A stretch of 24,362 bases of DNA from an uncultured Collinsella sp. (GCA_900547025.1 UREZ01000022.1:1-24362); one strand, 5' to 3'. Positions 6,690 through 14,905 are shown, numbered from the stretch's first letter. Numbers and translations are program-made. Notes: a model not told the origin generated them from the letters alone.

Positions 6690-7962
6690 GAACCTCCCTG
6701 CGTGCATGGACCAAGCCGGAATCATCGACTCCGATGATAGCAACATCGAGCAGGCACGGGGCTGTAAGTCCACAGGTATCGTCAAGACGGGCATGATGGA
6801 ACGAGCCGAGCGTCAGGTTGTCACCATACTCGAGCACGGCACGCTCGACCGTGCCCACGCGACGACGAGCGTCGGCAATAGCGAGCTCCTGTGCGGCGGC
6901 CCGCATACGGCGGCTGCGCTCGGCCATAACCTCGGGTGGCACCTGGTCGGGCATGTCGGCAGCAAGGGTACCGGGACGCTTGCTGTAGCGGAACACGTGC
7001 ATACGCGAGAAACCCACACGGCGGCACAGCGCCAGCGACTCCTCGAACTCCTCGTCCGTCTCACCAGGAAAACCGACGATGACATCGCACGAAAGGGACG
7101 CCTGGGGCAAGTTGGCGCGAATCATACGCACCGTGTCCTCAAAGGCCTCGGCGCTATAGGGACGGCCCATGCGATGCAGGGTCGCAGTGCAGCCGGACTG
7201 CACGGGCAGGTGCAAAAACGGGGCGATACGCTGCGGATAGCGAGCCATAACCTTAAGCAGGCGCTCGGAGATATCCATGGGCTCGACCGAGGAAATGCGC
7301 ACATGCGGAATAGACGTGCGCTCCATGATGGCCTCGAGCAGCTCATCGATTTCGACGTGCTCGTCGGTCGCGCTCTTGCCATCGTAGGCACCCAGGTTCA
7401 CACCGGTCAGCACCACCTCGGGCACGCCGGCCTCCTGGGCCTCGCGAACTTGCTCGAGCACGGACTCGACGGGCACGGAGCGCTCGGGGCCGCGTGCCTT
7501 CCACACAATGCAATAGGTGCAGCGATGGTTGCAGCCGTCCTGAATCTTCACGCCCAGGCGAGAGCGACCGAGCGCATCGACCACCTCGCCATCGCTGCAG
7601 GCGGGAACGCTATCGGATTCGACACCCAGCACCTCGCAGACGCGCTCGGCGACGTCAATCTTGGACGGCTCGGCGATCACGCGATCGGAGAGCTCCAGCA
7701 ACTCCTCGGGATGCAGGTTGACGACGCAGCCGGTTACGACCACGTAAGGCTCGCCCGGATAGGCCAGCGCATGACGGACGGCCTTACGGGTCTTGGCCTC
7801 GGCCTCGCCCGTAACGGCACAGGTGTTAATGACGATCAGATCGGCATCCTGGGGCTCCACCATAGCAAAGCCCAGGCGCATAAGATCGGCAGTGATACGG
7901 TCAGACTCAACCCGGTTGACGCGGCAGCCGAGGTTGACGACGGAAATATGGGGTGCGAGCAC
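6670..7962 (-). CDS. mtaB: tRNA t6A37 methylthiotransferase MtaB
   Basis: A 430-residue radical SAM enzyme that converts t6A at tRNA position 37 to ms2t6A, stabilising decoding of ANN codons. The N-terminal UPF0004 domain has three cluster cysteines (C13 in LGCRVN, C48 in NTCAVT, C79 in TGCVVN). The radical SAM motif is C144-x3-C148-x2-C151 (GCNHRCTYC). The C-terminal region from about 360 should be a TRAM-like RNA-binding domain. MtaB rather than MiaB or RimO is chosen from the LGCRVNRVES and NTCAVTGEAEAKTRK motifs. The GTG start has AAGGAG at 5-nt spacing, overlapping the dnaJ stop. Confidence 0.93.
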   Translation of the reverse strand: MLAPHISVVNLGCRVNRVESDRITADLMRLGFAMVEPQDADLIVINTCAVTGEAEAKTRKAVRHALAYPGEPYVVVTGCVVNLHPEELLELSDRVIAEPSKIDVAERVCEVLGVESDSVPACSDGEVVDALGRSRLGVKIQDGCNHRCTYCIVWKARGPERSVPVESVLEQVREAQEAGVPEVVLTGVNLGAYDGKSATDEHVEIDELLEAIMERTSIPHVRISSVEPMDISERLLKVMARYPQRIAPFLHLPVQSGCTATLHRMGRPYSAEAFEDTVRMIRANLPQASLSCDVIVGFPGETDEEFEESLALCRRVGFSRMHVFRYSKRPGTLAADMPDQVPPEVMAERSRRMRAAAQELAIADARRRVGTVERAVLEYGDNLTLGSFHHARLDDTCGLTAPCLLDVAIIGVDDSGLVHARREVHGSLED

Positions 7963-7971
7963 GCGGGCTCC

Positions 7972-9120
7972 TTAATCGAGGATATCGTCGAGGGCACTCT
8001 TGATACGGTCGGTCACCGACTTCTTACCGGAAGCGACGTCATCGCCCATCTCATCGGCAAAAGCACGGAGCAGCTCGCGTTGCTTATTGGAAAGATTGGT
8101 GGGAACGACCACGCGCAGTTGCACGATCAGGCGGCCACGCGAACCGCCACCGCCAATGCGCGGCATGCCGTAATAATTGACGCTCACGGTATCGCCGTAC
8201 TGGGCGCCGGCGGGAACCGTCACCTTAACGACCTCGTCGGGCATAATGCCCTCGACCTCGATCTCGCAGCCGAGCGCAGCCTGCGCAATCGAGATATCGC
8301 TCACCAGGTACAGGTCATCACCGTTGCGCTTAAAGCGCTCATGGTCGGCGACGCGCACGTTGACAATCAGGTCGCCCGAAGGCTCGCCGCGAAGGCCGGC
8401 CTCGCCAAAGCCGCTCACACGCAGCTGGCGACCGGTCGAAACGCCGGCGGGAATATCGATGTCGATCTTTTCATGCGAAGGCGTGCGGCCCTGACCGTCG
8501 CAGGTCTCGCAGGGATGGTCGATGACCGTGCCCTCGCCATGGCAGTCGGGGCAAGGCGAAGAGGACTGAACCTGGCCCAGGAACGAACGCTGAACCGTCG
8601 TGACATAGCCCGTGCCGTGGCAGCGGCCGCACTGCTTTTCCTGTGCGCCCTCTGCCCTACCGGTGCCGTTGCAGTCCTCGCAAGGAGCAAGGCGGTCATA
8701 GCTGATCGTCTTTTTGCAGCCGAGCGCCGCCTCCTCGAGCGTCACCGAAAGCGAGATGGCCATGTCGCGTCCGCGACGACGCTCACGACGGCTGCGGGCG
8801 CCACCGCCGGCACCGCCGCCAAAGAACGACGAGAACAAGTCGTCCATGCCCATGCCACCAAAGATATCGTTGATATCGACGTAGCCCGAACCACCAGGAC
8901 CGTCGGCGGTGCCGTAACGGTCGTAATTAGCACGCTTCTGCTCATCGGAAAGAACGGAATAGGCCTCGTTGAGCTCCTTGAACTTGGCCTCGGCCTCGGG
9001 GTCGTCCGAAACGTCCGGGTGTACGGTACGGGCCTTCTTTAGAAACGCGCGCTTAATCGTCCGCGCGTCGGCATCCCTGTCGACGCCAAGCACCTCGTAG
9101 TAATCCCTATTTACCGACAC
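7972..9120 (-). CDS. dnaJ: Chaperone protein DnaJ (canonical)
   Basis: A 382-residue Hsp40 co-chaperone that stimulates DnaK ATPase and delivers substrates. The order is complete: J domain (HPD at 34-36), a Gly-rich region with GGMGMDDLFSSFFGG (about 72-107), and a zinc domain of four CxxCxGxG repeats (C147/150, C164/167, C190/193, C204/207). Substrate-binding domains I and II and a C-terminal dimerisation segment follow. The GTG at 9120 is chosen over the longer frame to 9186 because it has AAGGA at 7-nt spacing and gives the expected N-terminus. There is an 81-nt gap before the upstream DnaJ-like gene with a possible promoter. No grpE or dnaK is present in the window. Confidence 0.95.
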   Translation of the reverse strand: MSVNRDYYEVLGVDRDADARTIKRAFLKKARTVHPDVSDDPEAEAKFKELNEAYSVLSDEQKRANYDRYGTADGPGGSGYVDINDIFGGMGMDDLFSSFFGGGAGGGARSRRERRRGRDMAISLSVTLEEAALGCKKTISYDRLAPCEDCNGTGRAEGAQEKQCGRCHGTGYVTTVQRSFLGQVQSSSPCPDCHGEGTVIDHPCETCDGQGRTPSHEKIDIDIPAGVSTGRQLRVSGFGEAGLRGEPSGDLIVNVRVADHERFKRNGDDLYLVSDISIAQAALGCEIEVEGIMPDEVVKVTVPAGAQYGDTVSVNYYGMPRIGGGGSRGRLIVQLRVVVPTNLSNKQRELLRAFADEMGDDVASGKKSVTDRIKSALDDILD

Positions 9121-9141
9121 GACCGAATCCTTCCGACTTTC

Positions 9142-9170
9142 ATTATTGTCACAGTGCGTCCTATACCCAA
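9142..9170 (-). promoter_or_regulatory. Possible promoter for dnaJ
   Basis: On the minus strand, TTGGGT (9170-9165) and AATAAT (9147-9142, five of six consensus positions) are separated by 17 nt. The implied transcript would start about 15-20 nt upstream of the dnaJ GTG. No CIRCE inverted repeat was seen in this gap. Confidence 0.35.
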
Positions 9171-9201
9171 GCTGGGCTGGCCGCAAACAGAGGGTTTGAT
9201 G

Positions 9202-10305
9202 TTATTGCATTTGGTACGGCGAAAGCATGGCCCGTTGCGAGCAGCTCGCGAACCAAACTGACACGAGCGCGAACATGAAGCCGTTGGCAAAACCGTTGGC
9301 AAACTGCATCGCACCGCGCTTCCACCACAGCAGACTACGATGAAGCACACCGTCCGAAAGCACCATAAACAGGCCCATGGTAAACGGAATAAAGCACATC
9401 ACGGCAAAGGCCGAGAACACGCCCGAAATGGCCGACAGCACCAAAAACGGCGCCACGATGCCCATCAGGTAAAAACCGGTACGAGCTTTGCCTTCCAAGC
9501 GCTCGGCTTCAACATGGGCGCGGCCGACCAAGTCGCCGCCCGCGGCACCGTTGGTGCCAGCATGTCCCATGCCGCTAATGCGGACCTCGTCGCCATCGTG
9601 CGTGCCGGCAGGAAACTCAATCGTCTGCTCGGAGGTTGCGCGAGTACGACCGCTGCCACCACAATCGGGGCAGGGGTCGGCCACGACCTTACCGGAACCG
9701 CCGCACTCGGGGCAGACCGACTGGAACGTACCCGCACCAAACAGGAAGGACAGGTCGACGTCGATGTGGCCGCGGCCGCCACAGCTTGGGCAGGTATGGG
9801 CATGCTCGGAGGAGACAGAACCCGAGCCGCCGCAATGTCCGCACGTATCGAAGCGCGTGTAGCGGACGGTCTTGCGGGCACCGCCCTTGGCCTCCTTGGC
9901 GTCAAGTTTGATATCGACGACCACGTTGGCGCCGTTCTCGGGATTGTAGGCAGCCTGTCCACGACGCTGCTGGCCCCAGGCGCCACCAAAGGGAAAGCCG
10001 CCCTCAAAAGGATTGCCATAACCCGTGCTGCCGGCGTAGCTGCCACCATAGGGCGAAGCCGTAGGAGCACCGGCAAAGGGATTGCCAGAACGCATGGCGT
10101 CGTAGCGCGCACGTTTTTGCTCATCCGAAAGCACGGCGTAGGCCTCGGAAACCTCTTTAAACTTTTCCTCGGCATCCGGCTCTTTGTTGACGTCCGGATG
10201 GAGCTTGCGGGCCTTTTGCTGAAAGGCCTTTTGAATATCACGTGAGGTGGCGTCCTTGGAGACACCCAGAATCTCGTAGTAATCTTTTTCGTTCATCGTC
10301 GCCAT
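9202..10305 (-). CDS. DnaJ-like protein with J and zinc domains and a C-terminal membrane anchor
   Basis: A 367-residue Hsp40 variant. The J domain has HPD at 36-38 and is followed by a Gly/Phe region (about 74-112) holding two GNPF motifs. The zinc domain is complete (C155/158, C172/175, C198/201, C212/215). Part of substrate-binding domain I is present up to GGDLVGRAHV near 264. The normal second substrate-binding domain and dimerisation segment are absent. Instead there are three hydrophobic stretches (about 278-297, 299-317, 335-355) with a basic LHRSLLWWKRG loop. This suggests a membrane-tethered co-chaperone with its J domain in the cytoplasm (inference). The ATG at 10305 has AGGAGG at 9-nt spacing; the GTG at 10326 lies upstream of that site and is rejected. 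A TATATAT stretch just upstream could be a -10. It occupies the usual hrcA position. Confidence 0.85.
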   Translation of the reverse strand: MATMNEKDYYEILGVSKDATSRDIQKAFQQKARKLHPDVNKEPDAEEKFKEVSEAYAVLSDEQKRARYDAMRSGNPFAGAPTASPYGGSYAGSTGYGNPFEGGFPFGGAWGQQRRGQAAYNPENGANVVVDIKLDAKEAKGGARKTVRYTRFDTCGHCGGSGSVSSEHAHTCPSCGGRGHIDVDLSFLFGAGTFQSVCPECGGSGKVVADPCPDCGGSGRTRATSEQTIEFPAGTHDGDEVRISGMGHAGTNGAAGGDLVGRAHVEAERLEGKARTGFYLMGIVAPFLVLSAISGVFSAFAVMCFIPFTMGLFMVLSDGVLHRSLLWWKRGAMQFANGFANGFMFALVSVWFASCSQRAMLSPYQMQ

Positions 10306-10363
10306 GCGCGGCAACCTCCTGCTCACAGCAGCGTATATATTTCGGTAATTCTACCCGAGCGAC

Positions 10364-11596
10364 CTAAGCTAGATCCCAAAACAGCTCGAACAGAACATTT
10401 CCATCGAGCCAGCCCAGGTGTGTCGGCGCTAAACGAGCTCGAACATGGCCCGCGATGACATCTGCCGAAGTGAAGGGTCCCTCATGGACTCCGAGCGTCT
10501 CGGGCACCCAAGTGGCAAGACCCAATTCGAGCGCGCGATCGCAGGCAACTGCCAGCTCATCGGCCGGGACGGCACGAGCCGCGCGAACCAAAAGGTCGGA
10601 CGCGACACCGCGCGTCATGCGACAAGCAAGCATCAGGTCTTCGGCCGCAGCCTCGCGCTGCGAGAGATATTCGGCCTCGAACGCCGTCGCGTCATCGTCA
10701 CGTTGCACCAGACGCACGCGGTACGAATCGCCTCGAGAAGACACGCCGGGGAACAAACCTGCAAGACGATCGAAATCCTCGGCATCGAGCATGCCCGCGG
10801 CAGAGCGACCCAGGCCCAAATAGCCCTGGCCGGTCCAGTAGGCAATGTTATGGGCGCACTCATGTCCGTCGAGCGCATAGCTTGCCACCTCATACGGGTG
10901 ATAGCCGGCCGCACCCAGACGCTCACGCGCCACATCCATGCACGAAGCTTGAAAATCCTCGTCGGGCTCGACCGACTCGTCGCGGCACGCCATGCGATAA
11001 AGGGGAGTCCCCTCCTCAAGCGTGAGCGGGTAGACCGACACATGATGCGGAGCCGCCGCCAGCACGCCATCGAGCGTGCGCCTCCAACTCGCTGCGGTCT
11101 GCCCAGGAAGTCCGCACATAAGGTCGCACGACACGTCAAGCCCAGCGTTCTTGACTGTCGCGATGGCGGCAAGCCCCCGATCGGCATCGTGAATACGGCC
11201 GATAGCGGTAAGTTCGATGTTATCGAGCGTTTGCACGCCCAGAGAGACGCGTGTGACACCAACCTTGGCAAGCGCAGCGGCAAGCTCGGCGGTCAGCGAC
11301 TCGGGATTGGCCTCGCAGGTAAACTCAACGGGGGCGCACCACGCACGAATACGCCGCGCCAGCTCCACCAGGCGCTCCCCCGCCAGCGACGGCGTACCAC
11401 CGCCAACATAGACGGTGCGGGTCTGGTCAAGGGCACCAGCCTTGCCAAAAGCATCGAGGCGCGCGAACAACTGCTCAAAATAGGCATCGAGCGCAGCGCT
11501 CAGGTCGCACGGAGCAAAACTGCGCGAGTCGAAGTCGCAGTACCGGCACTTTTGGGCACAGAACGGCACGTGCACGTACAGCGCGGTAACGGCCAC
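10364..11596 (-). CDS. hemW: Heme chaperone HemW (radical SAM, HemN-like)
   Basis: A 410-residue radical SAM protein. Family members bind heme and an iron-sulfur cluster and insert heme into respiratory enzymes; older annotations call them coproporphyrinogen III oxidase. The cluster motif is C13-x3-C17-x2-C20 (CAQKCRYCDF), followed by GGGTPS at 65-70. The HNIAYWTGQGYLGLG segment in the C-terminal half is typical of HemW. True HemN has a different N-terminal extension, so HemW is preferred. The GTG start at 11596 has GGAGG at 7-nt spacing and lies 2 nt after the dusB stop. The lepA-hemW association is widely conserved. Confidence 0.92.
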   Translation of the reverse strand: MAVTALYVHVPFCAQKCRYCDFDSRSFAPCDLSAALDAYFEQLFARLDAFGKAGALDQTRTVYVGGGTPSLAGERLVELARRIRAWCAPVEFTCEANPESLTAELAAALAKVGVTRVSLGVQTLDNIELTAIGRIHDADRGLAAIATVKNAGLDVSCDLMCGLPGQTAASWRRTLDGVLAAAPHHVSVYPLTLEEGTPLYRMACRDESVEPDEDFQASCMDVARERLGAAGYHPYEVASYALDGHECAHNIAYWTGQGYLGLGRSAAGMLDAEDFDRLAGLFPGVSSRGDSYRVRLVQRDDDATAFEAEYLSQREAAAEDLMLACRMTRGVASDLLVRAARAVPADELAVACDRALELGLATWVPETLGVHEGPFTSADVIAGHVRARLAPTHLGWLDGNVLFELFWDLA

Positions 11597-11598
11597 CC

Positions 11599-12642
11599 TT
11601 AAGCCTCCAGCGGATGAGCAGGCACCGACTTGCCAGCGGCAAGGGCGGCCTCGCAGGCCACCACATCATGCTCGATCTCATCGACCAGCGCCATAAACTC
11701 CTCATACGTGGAGCAGCGCACCACATGGGCACGCCAAGCGGCGGCATGGGGCATGCCTTTTAAGTACCAGCTTGCGTACGTACGGGCACGCGACATGAGC
11801 GGCAGGAGCTCATGTGTCAGCGTTAGGTGCTCACGCAGGGCGTCCAGGCGCTCGACGGAGCTGCGAACCGGCACCGGTATGCCATCGAGCGCAAGGGCGC
11901 GAGCAACGCCAAACACCCACGGGTTCCCGTAGATACCGCGCGCGATAAACACCGCGCTGGCACCCGAGTTGCGCAGATGCTCCGAAGCATCCTCGGCCGA
12001 GAACACATCGCCCGAACCAATCACGGGAATCTCAACGGCGTCGGCAACCTCATCGACGACCGACCAATCGGCCTGGCCCGTATAGAGCTGCGTGGCGCAA
12101 CGACCATGCACGGCGACTGCGGCAGCCCCTGCGCCCTCAAGCATCTGGGCAAATGTCGCGGCATTGCGGTCCTCGGCATAAAAGCCTTTGCGAATCTTGA
12201 CGGTCACGGGTACATGCGCCGCGCCCACCGCCGCCTCGACGATCTTCTCGGCCAAATCGGGCGTGCGCATGAGCGCCGAGCCCTCGCCCTTGGTAACGAC
12301 CTTGCGGGCGGGGCATGCCATATTGATATCGATGAGCGACAGGCGATCGCCAACGCGCTCCTCGACGGCGGCGACGGCACTCGCAAACTGATCGGGCTTG
12401 GAGCCAAAGAGCTGCACACAAATCTGCTGCTCCTCGTCGGCCGGCAGCACCAGGCGCCACGTTTTGTTGCTGGCATAGGCAAGGCCTGCCACGCTCACCA
12501 TCTCGCTGTAGGCAAGGTTGGCACCGCGGCGGCGGCACATGATGCGGTAGGCAGGGTCGGTCACGCCCGCCATGGGAGCCATAAGGAACGGTTGCTCGGC
12601 ATAGGCGCCCAGCAACCGCTCGCTGTATTCGGAAAGCGCCAT
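11599..12642 (-). CDS. dusB: tRNA-dihydrouridine synthase, DusB-like
   Basis: A 347-residue FMN-dependent enzyme that reduces uridines in the tRNA D-loop with NAD(P)H. The TIM-barrel motifs are clear: LMAPMAGVTDPAYR (20-33), DINMACPARKV (105-115) with the catalytic Cys at 110, AVHGRCATQLYTGQADW, and the phosphate-binding GSGDVFSAEDA. Length and motifs fit the DusB branch, which is standard in Gram-positive bacteria; the exact uridine modified is not readable. The ATG lies 4 nt after the lepA stop. An AAGGTGG stretch about 12 nt upstream lies within the end of lepA, so coupling is likely. Confidence 0.93.
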   Translation of the reverse strand: MALSEYSERLLGAYAEQPFLMAPMAGVTDPAYRIMCRRRGANLAYSEMVSVAGLAYASNKTWRLVLPADEEQQICVQLFGSKPDQFASAVAAVEERVGDRLSLIDINMACPARKVVTKGEGSALMRTPDLAEKIVEAAVGAAHVPVTVKIRKGFYAEDRNAATFAQMLEGAGAAAVAVHGRCATQLYTGQADWSVVDEVADAVEIPVIGSGDVFSAEDASEHLRNSGASAVFIARGIYGNPWVFGVARALALDGIPVPVRSSVERLDALREHLTLTHELLPLMSRARTYASWYLKGMPHAAAWRAHVVRCSTYEEFMALVDEIEHDVVACEAALAAGKSVPAHPLEA

Positions 12643-12646
12643 AGGC

Positions 12647-14458
12647 CTACTCGTCCACCTTGAGAATCGCCATAAAGGCCTCCTGCGGGACCTCGACCGA
12701 GCCGATGGCTTTCATGCGCTTCTTGCCCTCTTTCTGCTTCTCGAGCAGTTTGCGCTTACGCGAAATATCGCCGCCGTAGCACTTGGCAAGCACGTCCTTG
12801 CGACGCGCCTTGACGGTGGAGCGGGCAATGATCTTGTTGCCGATAGCACCTTGGATGGGCACCTCGAACAGCTGACGCGGAATAATCTCCTTGAGCTTGT
12901 CGCATAGGCCGCGGGCAAGACCGTAAGCCTTGTCCTTGTGGACGATAAACGACAGCGCGTCAACCTCGTCACCCGAAAGCAGGATATCGAGCTTCACAAG
13001 CTCGGATGGACGGTACTCGTTGAACTCGTAGTCGAGCGAGGCGTAACCCTTGGTGCGGCTCTTGAGCTGGTCAAAGAAGTCCAGGATGAGCTCGGCGAGC
13101 GGCATGTCGAAGCGCATCTCGACCGATTTGCTCGTGAGATGGATCATGTCGGTCGTAATGCCGCGGTGCTCGATAGCGAGTTGCATGACGGCACCCGTAT
13201 ACTCGGGCGGGCAGATAATCTTGGCCTTGAGGTAAGGCTCCTCAATGCGCTCGATACGCGTAGCCTCGGGCAGATCCTGCGGGCTGCGGACATCAATCAT
13301 CTCGCCGTCGGTCTTGTAGACGTGATAGTCCACCGAAGGGCTCGTCGCAATAAGGTCCAGATTGAACTCGCGCTCCAGACGCTCCTTGACGACCTCCATA
13401 TGTAGCAGGCCCAGGAAGCCCACGCGGAAGCCAAAGCCGAGCGCCACCGAGGTCTCGGGCTCCCACACCAACGACGGGTCGTTGACGTGCAGCTTATCGA
13501 GCGCGTCACGCAGGTTCTCGTAGTCCTTGTTATCGATCGGGAACAGGCCCGTATAGACCATGGGCTTGGCCTCGCGGTAACCGGGAAGCGGCTCGGGGCA
13601 GGGATTCGACGCCCACGTGAGGGTATCGCCCACGCGAACGGCCTCGGGGTCCTTCAGGCCCGTGACCACGTATCCGACCTCGCCGACCGTCAGCGCGTCG
13701 ACCGGGGTCTCGGCGGGACGCTTGACACCCACGCCATCGACCAAAAAGTCGCCCTTTGCCTGCATCATGCGCAAGGTATCGCCTTTTTTGATGGAGCCGT
13801 CAAAGACGCGCACCGTGGCGACGACGCCACGATACTCGTCGAAGTACGAATCCAGAATGAGTGCCTTGAGCGGCGCGTTCGCATCGCCCTTGGGCGGAGA
13901 GATCAAAAAAACAATGGACTCCAGCAGATCGTGGATGCCCTCGCCGGTCTTGCCCGAGACACACACGGCATCATCGGCAGGAATCGCCAGGTCATCCTCG
14001 ATCTCGGTCTTAACCTCATCGGGATGGGCCGAGGGCAGGTCGATCTTGTTGATGGCCGGCACAATGTCCAGATTGGCGTTCATGGCGAGCGTCGCGTTGG
14101 AGACGGTCTGCGCCTCGACGCCCTGCGTGGCGTCGACAACGAGCACCGCGCCCTCACAGGCTGCCAGCGAGCGCGAGACCTCATAGGTAAAGTCCACGTG
14201 GCCCGGCGTATCGATCAGGTTGAACTGATACGTCTCGCCGTCGTCGGCGTCATAGGACACGCGAACGGCATTGGACTTGATCGTAATGCCGCGCTCGCGC
14301 TCGATATCCATGGTGTCGAGCAGCTGCGACTCCATGTCGCGCTCGTCGACGGTATGGGTGAGCTCGAGGATGCGGTCACTGATCGTGGACTTGCCATGGT
14401 CGATGTGCGCAACAATCGAGAAGTTGCGGATGTGGGAAATGTCAATTGAAGTATTCAT
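12647..14458 (-). CDS. lepA: Elongation factor 4 (LepA), ribosome-associated GTPase
   Basis: A 603-residue translational GTPase (EF4) linked to ribosome biogenesis and to translation under stress. The G domain has AHIDHGKS (17-24), DTPGHVDF and NKIDLPSA. Domains resembling EF-G II, III and V follow, and the LepA-specific C-terminal domain contains the conserved segment ending KRMKAIGSVEVPQEAF. The frame extends to 14518, but the upstream part lies in the rpsT terminator, and the ATG at 14458 gives the family N-terminus (SHIRNFSIVAHIDHGKST). No good Shine-Dalgarno precedes it; instead TAAGAT sits exactly 7 nt before the ATG, so the mRNA may be leaderless. Confidence 0.97.
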   Translation of the reverse strand: MNTSIDISHIRNFSIVAHIDHGKSTISDRILELTHTVDERDMESQLLDTMDIERERGITIKSNAVRVSYDADDGETYQFNLIDTPGHVDFTYEVSRSLAACEGAVLVVDATQGVEAQTVSNATLAMNANLDIVPAINKIDLPSAHPDEVKTEIEDDLAIPADDAVCVSGKTGEGIHDLLESIVFLISPPKGDANAPLKALILDSYFDEYRGVVATVRVFDGSIKKGDTLRMMQAKGDFLVDGVGVKRPAETPVDALTVGEVGYVVTGLKDPEAVRVGDTLTWASNPCPEPLPGYREAKPMVYTGLFPIDNKDYENLRDALDKLHVNDPSLVWEPETSVALGFGFRVGFLGLLHMEVVKERLEREFNLDLIATSPSVDYHVYKTDGEMIDVRSPQDLPEATRIERIEEPYLKAKIICPPEYTGAVMQLAIEHRGITTDMIHLTSKSVEMRFDMPLAELILDFFDQLKSRTKGYASLDYEFNEYRPSELVKLDILLSGDEVDALSFIVHKDKAYGLARGLCDKLKEIIPRQLFEVPIQGAIGNKIIARSTVKARRKDVLAKCYGGDISRKRKLLEKQKEGKKRMKAIGSVEVPQEAFMAILKVDE

Positions 14459-14465
14459 GCGGACT

Positions 14466-14471
14466 ATCTTA
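14466..14471 (-). promoter_or_regulatory. Candidate -10 box giving a leaderless lepA transcript
   Basis: Minus-strand TAAGAT ends 7 nt before the lepA ATG, the spacing seen for leaderless actinobacterial genes whose mRNA begins at the start codon. The rpsT terminator ends about 10 nt further upstream, so read-through or this box must supply lepA transcription. No clear -35 is visible. Confidence 0.35.
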
Positions 14472-14481
14472 CCCGAGCGAT

Positions 14482-14520
14482 ACAAAAAATGGAGCCTGTT
14501 CCATAAAACAGGCTCCATTT
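14482..14520 (-). terminator. Intrinsic terminator of rpsT
   Basis: AATGGAGCCTGTT (14488-14500) and its exact complement AACAGGCTCCATT (14507-14519) form a 13-bp perfect stem with a 6-nt loop. On the minus strand it runs straight into six T residues. This is the strongest terminator in the window and lies 34 nt after the rpsT stop. Confidence 0.92.
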
Positions 14521-14554
14521 ATGCGCGTAATCTGTGTGGTGTGAAATTTACAAC

Positions 14555-14821
14555 TTAGGCGTTGATGCTGTTCACGAGCTTGGCAAGACCGGACTTGCGG
14601 TTGGAAGCCTGGTTCTTGTGGATAACATGCTTGGCGGCAGCCATGTCGAGACGCTTGGTGACGGTCTTGAGGGCAGCCTGGGCCTTCTCGGCGTCGCCCT
14701 CGGCGACGGCGGACTGGACGTGCTTGGTCAGCGTCTTGAGCTCGGACTTGACAGCCTTGTTACGCATGCGAGCTGCCTCATTGGTGCGGATACGCTTCTT
14801 CTGAGACTTGATGTTTGCCAC
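14555..14821 (-). CDS. rpsT: 30S ribosomal protein S20
   Basis: An 88-residue helical protein that binds 16S rRNA in the body of the small subunit. The N-terminus ANIKSQKKRIRTNEAARMRNKAVKSEL and the ending HKNQASNRKSGLAKLVN are diagnostic. The start is GTG at 14821, with AAAGGA about 9 nt upstream, and gives the expected MANIKSQ N-terminus. An in-frame extension to 14890 lies in the leader and is rejected. The gene is flanked by its own promoter and terminator between holA and lepA, a common Gram-positive order. The leader has a hairpin and T-run. A GTG start may be part of its control, since E. coli S20 autoregulates at a weak start codon. Confidence 0.98.
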   Translation of the reverse strand: MANIKSQKKRIRTNEAARMRNKAVKSELKTLTKHVQSAVAEGDAEKAQAALKTVTKRLDMAAAKHVIHKNQASNRKSGLAKLVNSINA

Positions 14822-14848
14822 TTCTGGAGTTCCTTTCGAGTTCCTTGC

Positions 14849-14886
14849 AAAAAATGTATGACACCTCTGAGACACGGTGAGGTCAT
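14849..14886 (-). promoter_or_regulatory. Hairpin plus T-run in the rpsT leader, possible attenuator
   Basis: In the minus-strand RNA, AUGACCUC (14886-14879) pairs with GAGGUGUCAU (14867-14858) apart from a 2-nt bulge. Six U residues follow 3 nt later (14854-14849). This resembles a weak intrinsic terminator inside the leader, upstream of the ribosome binding site. Confidence 0.4.
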
Positions 14887-14896
14887 GCAAGCGTCT

Positions 14897-14905
14897 ACTA
14901 TAGCA
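14897..14905 (-). promoter_or_regulatory. Extended -10 promoter of rpsT
   Basis: Minus-strand TGCTATAGT is a strong extended -10 (TGn plus TATAGT, five of six consensus positions). The predicted start near 14890 gives a 69-nt leader. A TTGACA occurs upstream at 14934-14939 but is 31 nt from this -10, too far to be its -35. Confidence 0.55.

Noticed and set aside
6688..9042. 784-codon plus-strand open frame opposite mtaB and dnaJ
   Set aside because: It spans two well-supported genes and their junction, with Ala/Gly/His-rich low-complexity content and no recognisable domain.
9121..9201. CIRCE heat-shock operator before dnaJ
   Set aside because: No TTAGCACTC-type inverted repeat is present in this gap or before the upstream DnaJ-like gene.
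9202..9540. Frameshift in the DnaJ-like gene as the cause of the missing domain II
   Set aside because: Other frames downstream of GGDLV do not restore DnaJ sequence, and the new tail is a coherent set of hydrophobic segments with positive loops.
13487..14449. 320-codon plus-strand frame opposite lepA, and similar frames opposite era and hemW
   Set aside because: Same antisense artefact; the minus-strand genes carry complete family motifs.
14459..14518. N-terminal extension of lepA
   Set aside because: It would begin inside the rpsT terminator stem and has no ribosome binding site.
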